Part shown: positions 44,895-64,000 of the stretch, piece after piece
Layout of the letters: every line of letters begins with the position of its first letter
Position numbering within the stretch: the stretch's first letter is position 1
Assembly (NCBI GenBank): GCA_039621445.1
Contig: CP154955.1
Span: 16,224,691-16,288,690 of the forward strand
Reading direction: 5' to 3'
Length of the DNA: 64,000 bases
Source of the DNA: Euglena gracilis
Taxonomy: Eukaryota; Euglenida; Euglenophyceae; Euglenales
Notes under the pieces: model-generated
Database searches by the model: none
What the model was told of the DNA's origin: nothing
The model's input: only the letters and a program-made list of their open reading frames with translations
Made by a program: the position numbers and the translations under genes

Positions 44895-46340
44895 GTGGCA
44901 CATACACTAGATATTCAGTACATGTGCACTATACACAATATTTTTTAATAACATATTATATGTATCATTGTGTACATTATATTTATAAATTATATTATGC
45001 ATTATATTGCATATATTGTTTGGGGCGGCACGATTGCCCTTCGCTGTGTTATGCCACAGATCCAGGGGGGCAACCCAAGCATGGGAGAGGCCCCTGGGGA
45101 GGAAGAGCCACCCCAACGTTGCCGGGCACTGCTGGGGCTTCCATGGGATCGGTCACCGAACCATCTGCCCAAATTGGCTTGTTGGGGCCCTCTTCCAGCC
45201 TAGGGTGGAAGACCTTTGCAAGGGCACTATGCTCTGTTGCCAGCTGACTGTTTCCCCAATTTCATCCAATTTCAATCGGGTGGACTGAGAGTCGTCAGTT
45301 CTCCGAACGAGACATGACACGTGGGTTGCCCTGAGGCCCTTGGCTTTCAGGTGCCATGAATCAAACTCTTGTGCCATTTGTTAAAGTGATGTTGTTAAGA
45401 CATTATAGAAGGCGAGCCCAGAAGAAGGCTCTGGAAAAAGAAAAGGTCCTCACAGAAGAAGAGTCACAAAAGAAACCACGTCAATCAATACCCACTCAGC
45501 AAAATGTCAATATGAATGTGACCGCCTGCAGCTTGACCATGAAAAACCTGATGGAGAAGATCGGTGGAAATGTCCACTACAACCCACCAGAAAAGCGTCA
45601 TTTGTTCCTAGTCCCAGTGGGGGAAGGTGCTAAAGAGGGGGATCCAATAAATTTCATCCTTCCCACAATTGTGCGAAAAGCTGGGTGATTGCCAATGCTA
45701 GATCAGAAACCCTGTCCCTGGGATTCCCTTGCTCGGATGGCATTTTTTTTATGGATGCCCAGATATGTTTACGATGGTTTTCAATCGCAATTAAACAACG
45801 TGTTCTGAAAAAAAGCACAAATCCAGATCACTAAACTATTCATCACTCGTTGTGATTGGGCATTGCGATCCAGATGTCTGACTAAAAGAATAAAGAACTC
45901 TTAAACCAAACCCCTGCCAGCACCATGGTCTATAGCTTGCGACCATACAACTGGTGTGATCAGGTGAATCCATGCAGGATTCGCGGATTCTGCAGGGATG
46001 GAGGTGAAACGTCTTGCATCAGGGAGGTTACACACTTTGTTTTTTTCCAATGCTTTGCCTGTTCTGGACGCTGGTATGGAAAAAAAAGCGAGCCAGGGGC
46101 ATCTCCTGGTCACCACGGAGGGGAACCATTCACAGCAAACCATTCTTTGCAGTCAATGCTTTGCTAATGCTACTTTTTTTTGCCTCTTCCAGGTTTCGAA
46201 GAGCTGTCAGAGTTGGCAACAGAGCCAAGAATGAGCCATATGTGTTTGCAATCAGTTTGCAGCAACAGGGAGGATCTTTGGTTCAGATGAAAGCTCCAAC
46301 TCCAAAAAAAACGCCACGTCTTTCAGCTAAACGAGGATGA
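44679..46340 (+). CDS. Gene D: unidentified gene, last three exons
   Basis: Exons d1 44679-44894, d2 45351-45684 and d3 46193-46340 on the plus strand join with agreeing phase (1 to 1, 1 to 2, 2 to stop). d1 reads FSLDGAVWVPVFPLTKHS and later LFKKKVVDNKEFQVMMEMLR; d2 has VKVLLRHY-type basic helix sequence, a Lys/Glu-rich stretch (ALEKEKVLTEEESQKKP) and HLFLVPVGEGAKEGDPINF; d3 reads AVRVGNRAKNEPYVFAISLQ and ends in a basic tail with TGA at 46338. I do not recognise the protein. d2 has an in-frame ATG at 45356 that could serve as a start if d1 is not used. The exons are less GC-rich than those of genes A and B. It may be continuous with gene C. Confidence 0.55.
45351..45684 (+). CDS. Gene D exon d2
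   Basis: GGCTTTCAG acceptor and GCTGG|GTGATT donor, phase 1 to 2. The donor removes a stop codon that would follow directly. This is the longest uninterrupted coding reading of the plus-strand genes, 110 codons, with an AG-rich, codon-like composition. Confidence 0.65.
46193..46340 (+). CDS. Gene D exon d3 (terminal)
   Basis: A strong CCTCTTCCAG acceptor preceded by a T-run. It continues d2 as RKAG-FRRAVRVGNRAKNEPY and ends APTPKKTPRLSAKRG-stop. No clear AATAAA follows. Confidence 0.62.
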
Positions 46341-46799
46341 AGAAAGAAAGCTATAATCGACAGGACTTAGCTCAGCAGGCAAGGAAGTGTTTCACGAAGG
46401 AAATATGAACAGGCACCCTGTTGTTGGTGAGATCTGCTGTGAGATGTGTGCCAAACACCTGTTGTCACGTTCAAATACAAAATCAACACAAGTTGCACCA
46501 TCACAGACAACGTTGCACCGCCCATTGTCACTGAAATCCACTTCCGTTAATTAGGTCCTTTGTGGGACAATCAACCCCGGCATTTCCTTTGTGTTTTTGT
46601 TGTTGTTGTTTTACATTGTTGTCAAAAAATATTGAAATCAAATCCTTATTCCAAAGACTGCTTTGGGCGAAAAAAATATGTCGGTTTCCCCTTCGGCTGC
46701 TGCCTTTCTTCTTGTCGCTAGTGCTGTTCCTCACCCCTTTTTGCCACATGCTTTCCTCTTACCCTCCTTCGCTCATAACCTTCACACCTCCATTGTAAC

Positions 46800-47170
46800 A
46801 TAAAATGCCTAACCCCCCCTTAATATAAAGCCCCCCCCTGGGGGTTTGGTTTTGCCGCCCAAATATAAACCCCCCCTGATGGAGAGCCAGACGATGGTGT
46901 CACTCAGGGAAAGGTTGAAAATTTTGGGTGGATACAACATTTTTTTGCACCAAAAATGTCGATTTGTGGATAAAATAGGAGGTACACACCGGAAATTTGG
47001 CATAAAATTGGTATTTGGTCACAATTAAAGGCAGTGAAGGTCATAGAAGCCACCCCAAAAAGTTTGATTTCCCCCCCACATATAAAGCCCCCCCCCCCAA
47101 ATATAAGCCCCCCCTGAGGGTCTTGAAATCCCGTCCAAATATAAAGCTGGGGTGGCTTCACATTTGGGGG
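46800..47170. repeat. AATATAAA plus C-run modules
   Basis: Six modules of CCCCCCAAATATAAAGCCCC type, including TTAATATAAAGCCCC and CATATAAAGCCCC. Same style as the TTATAA/C-run clusters at 17.3 and 20.9 kb. Confidence 0.65.
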
Positions 47171-47494
47171 GGTACTGCCAAGCAGTGAGGGGGGTGAGCG
47201 CGGTTGCCTCGCACAAAGCAGCCCTCCTACGTCCTCCCAGCGGTACACACCCGGAATCCGGTCTCGGCAAGCAGACAGGGCGCCTCCCCTCGGGAGGGGT
47301 TTGCATCTTTACCCTCGTGGAAGAGAGTTTTTTCTTACTCTTTTCACGTAGACCCCAGAGCCGGCGTTGCCCCCCCCCTCGTGCTCCTCGGTCCTGCTGG
47401 TGGGCGCGCTCCTCACTGACCCCTCCCACTTTCGGCTCGTGCCACAGGCCACGGAGCTCACCATGGCCTCCTTCCTCCTCGGGAGTTGATGCAG

Positions 47495-47664
47495 ACCTGT
47501 GGGAGCGCCAACGCCCCCACACCAACACCAACGGCATCAGTGACGCCGGGGGTGAGCGCGTGGCGGCCTCCCGCACGTTCGTGTGGCAAGGCATGGAGGA
47601 CGCCAAGGAGTGGTGCTGGTACTGCTGTTTGGCACCGGACCTCACCTGCCAAGACCACGAGATG
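47495..47664 (+). CDS. Possible exon of unknown gene upstream of the recombinase element
   Basis: After a GATGCAG acceptor the plus strand reads DLWERQRPHTNTNG, then SRTFVWQGMEDAKEWCWYCC and LTCQDHEM. The cysteine/tryptophan-rich end looks coding. The GTTATC donor is weak, and its phase 0 would fit the AG at 47890, so it might belong to the element. The minus strand is also open. Confidence 0.33.
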
Positions 47665-47890
47665 GTTATCCGGGGGGGGGGGGTGAAAGTGTGTGAAGGT
47701 GTTCATGGACCGCAGATTCCGAGGTTTGGCTATTCCTTGATTTGAACATCCATCACTTACTGCCGGAAATTGTGTCGTGCCCATCCCACATGCGTGTCAA
47801 CACAATCATTCTTTCCCCAATATGGCACACAGATTGGTTTTTCACCATTCTTCCCCTTTCAAGCGTCTCCTGTCTCCGCCTTCTTAGCAG

Positions 47891-48991
47891 ACATGCCCTT
47901 TTTGGGTGCATGATGTGACACAAGATAGTGATGTCGAACTCAATCCTGGACCTTCATCCCAAAACGTCGGCACCAGCTTTCGAGAGTTTATCTTCCACTC
48001 TTACGATGAATTTCTTACCACGGCAGGTCAAACCGAAGTCTCCCGCAATATCTTGCAATTAAAGACGCATTTCCGGAATTCAGCAGAGGGCTGCGATATC
48101 CTCACCCAAGATTTAGCACAATCATTGGGGCATTCAGACAGCGATCTCATGCAAAAAGTGGTACTTTCTGAAATGTTTGAACGTGCCGCTCTCCACTATG
48201 ACGGGCCCAATAATTGGATACTCAAACCTGTCCCCAACCCTTTGGAAACAGAACTTATGCACCTTCGCCAACAAGTTCTTCTTTTATCCAATACAGAACC
48301 CCCCTCACCTTCTGAGACCAGCCTCCGGACTTTGAGTCATGAGAACATCAAACTGTTTTCCACTTTGCAGCACCGCCTGGCATGGATGCGCGACTTGACT
48401 GCCATTTTTAGAGCACCACCTTCTGCTGGCTTCCAGCATTCCAGGTTGCAACTGATTTGGCAATTGATGCTCAAATATCACTTCCAACACACCTCCTCAT
48501 ATGGTCGCCCACGGTCCTCTACACCCAGACCTCAGGCTGCTTTGCCCCTTTCTTTGGACAAAGCCGCCAAGCAAGGAGGCACCGTAACCGCGAAGAAAAC
48601 CAACAGGGGATATGCAATTTTTCTCAGCTTTCAGGGGCTACAGTACTATGTCTTCCAAGCAGGTCGACTGTATAACACTAGCAACCCCTCTCTGGGACCC
48701 TGTGATCAATGCGGTCAGTTACACTGGCATTGGCACATTCCTCGCCCAAATGAAGTCAACCTCCCATTTCCCCACATGAACACAAACCACATCTCAATAT
48801 CCCATGCGCACAACAAACTTCCCCTTGCCCATCTTCAGTTGAATGGTTCAACTCTTTCTTATCCTTGCTTGCCACTCGACAATCTTTGTCTGGCCCCAGG
48901 CACCACCTCCCCCTTGCTTGGAGTGAACAAACCATTGGAACATACAAAGTGGCCGCCCGTAAACTTGCCTACTTTGCTTCCTCATTCCTGA
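47891..48991 (+). CDS. Element ORF1 with N-terminal 2A-type motif
   Basis: The frame is open from an AG acceptor-like site at 47889-47890 (after CCGCCTTCTTAG) to a TGA at 48989-48991, about 365 codons. The first possible initiator in frame is a GTG at 47906, so translation probably starts on a spliced or frame-linked upstream segment. SDVELNPGP lies at 47927-47953. Downstream is a helical region (LRQQVLLLSNTE, LQLIWQLMLKYHF) and a Cys/His cluster (GPCDQCGQLHWHWH) that may bind nucleic acid or zinc. No catalytic domain is recognised. Its last 127 bases overlap the core-binding frame. Confidence 0.65.
   Translation, partial: TCPFWVHDVTQDSDVELNPGPSSQNVGTSFREFIFHSYDEFLTTAGQTEVSRNILQLKTHFRNSAEGCDILTQDLAQSLGHSDSDLMQKVVLSEMFERAALHYDGPNNWILKPVPNPLETELMHLRQQVLLLSNTEPPSPSETSLRTLSHENIKLFSTLQHRLAWMRDLTAIFRAPPSAGFQHSRLQLIWQLMLKYHFQHTSSYGRPRSSTPRPQAALPLSLDKAAKQGGTVTAKKTNRGYAIFLSFQGLQYYVFQAGRLYNTSNPSLGPCDQCGQLHWHWHIPRPNEVNLPFPHMNTNHISISHAHNKLPLAHLQLNGSTLSYPCLPLDNLCLAPGTTSPLLGVNKPLEHTKWPPVNLPTLLPHS
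47927..47953 (+). other. 2A-type ribosome-skipping motif
   Basis: Encodes SDVELNPGP, matching the D-(V/I)-E-x-N-P-G-P consensus at every position. In known 2A sequences the ribosome fails to link the final Gly and Pro, here at 47950/47951. The residues before it (PFWVHDVTQD) lack the usual leucine-rich stretch, so activity is not assured. Confidence 0.8.
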
Positions 48992-49077
48992 AAGAAAGCT
49001 GGTGTGAAATTGTCCACCGCACGTGTGCTTTCGCCATCCAATCTCAACAGTTCATCCATGGTCAAACACATCCATAG
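48865..49077 (+). CDS. Element: tyrosine-recombinase core-binding segment
   Basis: Frame shifted by one from ORF1. It reads WSEQTIGTYKVAARKLAYFA, the pattern of the helical N-terminal DNA-binding domain of tyrosine recombinases, and stops at TAG 49075-49077, where the catalytic frame has already begun. Confidence 0.55.
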   Translation: MLATRQSLSGPRHHLPLAWSEQTIGTYKVAARKLAYFASSFLKESWCEIVHRTCAFAIQSQQFIHGQTHP

Positions 49078-50132
49078 GACAGCGGTATTCTTTTGGAAAT
49101 TACAGATTATCCCCACACCGCCCCCTCCAGGAGCTTCATTATACACAAAGGCTTATATCTGCCGGCCCGTCGCGTTCTTGGGCGCTTGCTTCCGATTTTT
49201 CCTCCATGGCCCTCAATGTCAAAAACAAAGAGGCCATTATCACCCTCCCCTTCTGCATCATTTCTTTCGCCCTGGGTTTGCGCATCTCAGCAGCCAACTC
49301 TTTGTGCCACCAAGATTTACAAAACTACTTGAGCCGCCATGGGAACTCTCTTTCAGAAGCGCCAAATGTTTCTCCAAAAATCCAAACTGCCTCTGCCGAA
49401 GTGCCTCCGACCATTGCAACGTTACCCCCTCCATTGGACCATATTCCTTGCCAGGCTGTTTTTTTTTACCAACCCCTTTCTTTGGGGGGAGGGGGGGGTC
49501 CGGAGTGCCTTGGGGTGCCTGCCCAGGCACTACCCCCCAGAGTCGGATTTCAGCCTGTGCCCAGGCACGTTCCTTTGAAAATAGGCCATTTTTGGCTCGC
49601 CGGCGCCTTTGGCACCGGGGTCTGTGCTAGGGCACTTTTGGCTGTGTGCCCCCCCCCTGGGGGTCGGATTTGGAGTGCCTTGGAGCCTGCCCAGGAAGGC
49701 ACCCTCCCCCGGGGTGGGGTCGGCACCCAACTAAAATACAGCCTGTTCCTCGCACAAACCCTCACCCATACTCACGATGCGATATTCTCCGCCAGCACAT
49801 TGCAACGTAACCTCAAGATATTACGACAAGGCACCCCCAGTGCAGGGGTTACCTGGCACGGTTTCAGAAGGGGAGGCGCACGGACAATGTTTGAGTGTGG
49901 CATCCCCACCACCAATATCGCCACTTGGTGCCGTTGGAGCTCCACCGAACTTGCCCATTGGTACATCGGGCCCACTCCATCCATTTCATGTGACTCATCC
50001 CGGGAACTTCCCATGCCCCCTGCTTCCTCAACCTGGAAGGTGGACACCTTTCTGTGCTGGAAGGCCACTCATATTTTCCTTCGCGAACAGCATTACATAA
50101 GACAGCCTTCAAGCGGCTGCCATTCAAGCTGA
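49023..50132 (+). pseudogene. Element: tyrosine-recombinase catalytic domain, interrupted
   Basis: The frame contains CIISFALGLRISAANSL (box with the first catalytic Arg at 49281), then WHGFRRGGAR at 49854-49883 (H-x-x-R) and AHWYIGP with the candidate nucleophile Tyr at 49962-49964. These are the hallmark residues of the family, which cuts and rejoins DNA through the tyrosine. Between them, 49350-49470 looks better in other frames (FQKRQMFLQKSK), and 49480-49735 is repeat R3 translated by chance, so this copy is probably inactive unless the insert is spliced out. Confidence 0.68.
49480..49735. repeat. Dispersed repeat R3 inside the recombinase
   Basis: G-run, TCCGGAGTGCCTTGGGGTG, TGCCCAGGCA, TTTTTGGCTCGCCGGCGCC, a C-run, GGGGTCGGATTTGGAGTG and a closing GGTCGGCACCC. 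Parallels 15560-15790. It separates the two conserved catalytic blocks. Confidence 0.7.
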
Positions 50133-50491
50133 GAACACTTTTCAACGTCTCACACAATTTGTCAAGGGGTGTTTCTCAGGATCGCTCCAGCTCTAAACAC
50201 ACAAACAGTCGGCCTGGTGGAACTATGCGCTTTCTCGTATTCCCGGCGGTTATACAGACCCACACACGCGCATCGGATCCGCCTTCCGTCATCATGGTTG
50301 ACCAAAGGTGCTTGCGGACGGACGAGGTTGCGAAGCTGTTGGAATTGATGCCTCGCTGTCCTGGGTTTAAAAAGTCATTACTCCTTAAAAAAAAAGCAAA
50401 AAAATTCCTGCTCTCCCCCAAGCCGGACCCCCATCTCAGGCATAGGGCTGGCAATGGAAGAGGAGGTTCCTGCATGGTTTGCAAGTGCTAG
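50054..50491 (+). CDS. Element: basic C-terminal frame
   Basis: A 145-codon frame overlapping the end of the recombinase by 79 bases and shifted from it. It reads DQRCLRTDEVAKLLELMPRC, then lysine-rich sequence (LLLKKKAKKFLLS) and ends GGSCMVCKC. It may be the recombinase tail after a frameshift or a separate small protein. Confidence 0.4.
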   Translation: MLEGHSYFPSRTALHKTAFKRLPFKLRTLFNVSHNLSRGVSQDRSSSKHTNSRPGGTMRFLVFPAVIQTHTRASDPPSVIMVDQRCLRTDEVAKLLELMPRCPGFKKSLLLKKKAKKFLLSPKPDPHLRHRAGNGRGGSCMVCKC

Positions 50492-51996
50492 GGTGGTGTT
50501 GCCTCTGCTGTGCTGCTCCACTGTGTGCACTCCCTTTTGATGGCTTCCCTAACTCTCGTTGTTCTGCTCGATGTGACAATTAACTGTGGACGCAACCTAT
50601 GTGTGCATACGCTGGATTCAAAGCCCTTCTCCACTTCGTTGCTGTCCGAAAAAAAAGTCAGCCGCCTCCAGCGATGGATAATATCACAGCAGTTCACATG
50701 GGGTGGTTTTGTTTGATGAATCAACGGAGAAGGACTTTGTTTGCTACCCTCTAGACACTAAGTATGGCGGCGCATAGCGTTCTGCCTCAGGTAAAACTAA
50801 AATTTGGTTGCCCTCGTCACAGCCTCCTATTGTATATTTCTTGTATCATTGAGCATGCTTGCTTTTTTCGTGCTGCACATGTGCAATCATATTAATATAT
50901 AATATGTTTTTTTTGCTATAGCATTATTCTTGCGTCACTGCGCAACTCATTTATTTTTTGTAATTCACATATTTAACCATAAAACTATGCAATTTTCTTT
51001 TACATACTGAAATTATAATTGTTAGTTTATTGTTTTGGTTGAAATACTGTTTGCCACGTGCAGCAAAACAATGGGATCAATCTGTGATGACCACAGAAAC
51101 CCTCCTGCATTGCTTGTGGAAGCCAACTTCTTGATTTTCCGTGCCGACTTCCTGTAACCTCAGATATACTGAGATACCCGAGATATATTGTACCACATTG
51201 AAAGAAATAAAATCCAAAAAGGTGTAAAGACGATGCAGATGGCTCTCTGATACTGAGGTGAAGTGAAATGGAGAAGTCTTTCTAACTTTTTTTTTGAAAA
51301 AACACAGATCTTCTTGATATTTTTTAAAGCAAATGAGAAAACAATCCATCAGAGAAGCAGCTGGTGTGAAATGGGTGCACTAAGGGCATTTCTATGCGTC
51401 CACAATTACACAAATCAAAGGACACATATTGTCATATGGCGTCTTTGGTGAGAAGGATGAACTGTGAGCAATGCCTGTAAGCGATGGTTGTTGCACGGGA
51501 CGTTGCCATTGGGAAAATCTAGTTCTTAGTGAAGAAATTTGCGGTAAGGTATTTTTTTGGGAAATGAAGAATTTTCATAGTGTCGAATTTGCAACCAAAA
51601 TACACACTCAGTTCAAAAAGTCATGACCCAAGCTGGTTTAATTAAAAGGAACAATGATAAGAAAAAGAACGTGTGTTGAATGAAAGGAAAAAAGTGGTTT
51701 TCAATAGCAAATAAACGCCATAATGAACTCACATTGTGACTTTTCAAAATTAATAAGGTAAACATTATACAATAAGAAATATATGAATTAGAACTCGAAA
51801 AATAAAAAAAAATCCAATAACAAGGTGACACATCAGCCGATCTTGGTGTTAAGGCAACAGAACATATCAAAATCATTCCAATTACCTTTCCTAAAATAAA
51901 ATTAAAAATTTTTTTTTTTTATGATGCTCTGATTCAGGGAATCAGATCAGCGAAAAAAATCACGTCTGGAAACAGATGGTGGCCGCTTTGCACCGC
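50492..51996. other. AT-rich intergenic region
   Basis: No gene, RNA or conspicuous repeat found between the element and the 3' end of gene A. I looked for a polyadenylation signal for gene A on the minus strand within 100 bases of its stop and saw none. Confidence 0.5.
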
Positions 51997-63856
<11,860 letters not shown>

Positions 63857-64000
63857 CTGCCGCAGTGGGCGGGGGGCGGGCCGGCGGTGGCAGACCAACG
63901 CAGGAAGGGGGGGGGGCGGTCACCCCCATCCGTGTCCAACCCAAAAACGTTTGGAGTTGGAGCTGTCGGACAGCAGGGGTGCTGGGTGCTGTGTGGGGCC

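Larger units (their letters stand above)
47891..50491 (+). mobile_element. Tyrosine-recombinase mobile element, decayed (DIRS- or Crypton-like)
   Basis: Successive plus-strand frames encode an N-terminal protein with a 2A-type motif, a SAM-like core-binding segment, a tyrosine-recombinase catalytic domain (arginine box at 49281, H-x-x-R at 49857-49868, tyrosine at 49962) and a short basic C-terminal frame. The three main frames overlap and each is shifted by one base from the last. The catalytic part holds further apparent shifts and a 250-bp insert of dispersed repeat R3. No reverse transcriptase or RNase H is visible, which fits Crypton-type better than DIRS-type elements unless it is truncated. 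Ends and target duplications were not found. Confidence 0.7.

Noticed and set aside
45925-45963. ATG exon reading MVYSLRPYNWCDQ
   Set aside because: It has a GTGAAT donor, but its phase does not fit d3, whereas d2 does.

Overview
This window looks like a piece of a nuclear genome from a microbial eukaryote (protist or alga) that I cannot place further. It has conventional GT-AG introns, short GC-rich exons in long repeat-filled introns, a complete eukaryotic-type 5S rRNA sequence, no operons or ribosome-binding sites, and very many simple repeats and G/C homopolymer runs of 8-14 bases. Most long open frames here are artefacts of repeats, so I rebuilt genes by reading both strands for splice sites and checking that codon phase agrees at each junction.

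Layout. Gene B (minus strand, 438-32970, running off the left edge) has 30 candidate exons. In order it encodes a C2 domain, a second C2 domain, a coiled coil, a third C2 domain, a calponin-homology-like helical domain, a proline-rich linker and a long charged coiled-coil tail containing a roughly 65-residue repeat. Its introns carry a foldback block (25.9-26.75 kb), a 518-bp element with hairpin-bearing inverted ends (26.9-27.4 kb), a 5S rRNA gene on the opposite strand (30.3-30.4 kb) and a 5.6-kb intron full of satellite-like repeats (5.4-11 kb). Upstream of it (33.2-37.7 kb) lie two nearly identical 1.55-kb direct repeats that enclose a small CGGBP1-like zinc-finger frame with decamer arrays on both sides.

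Two plus-strand genes of unknown function follow: gene C (about 38.4-44.6 kb) and gene D (44.68-46.34 kb), which may be one gene. At 47.9-50.5 kb is a decayed plus-strand mobile element encoding a tyrosine recombinase. Its first frame carries a canonical 2A-type ribosome-skipping motif near the start. Gene A (minus strand, 51997-63856, running off the right edge) has 14 candidate exons encoding three more C2 domains and a short coiled-coil C-terminus with a stop codon; a 2.1-kb CATA-type tetranucleotide array fills one of its introns.

Genes A and B share a multi-C2 plus coiled-coil architecture and lie on the same strand, which suggests membrane-, centriole- or cilium-associated scaffold proteins. 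That is inference: I recognise domain types, not specific orthologues. The most unusual observations are the 2A motif on a tyrosine-recombinase element, the hairpin-ended inverted-repeat element, the 1.55-kb repeat whose flanking direct repeats are more diverged than its copies, and a recurrent dispersed element that starts and ends in a G-run/GTCGAC/C-run palindrome.
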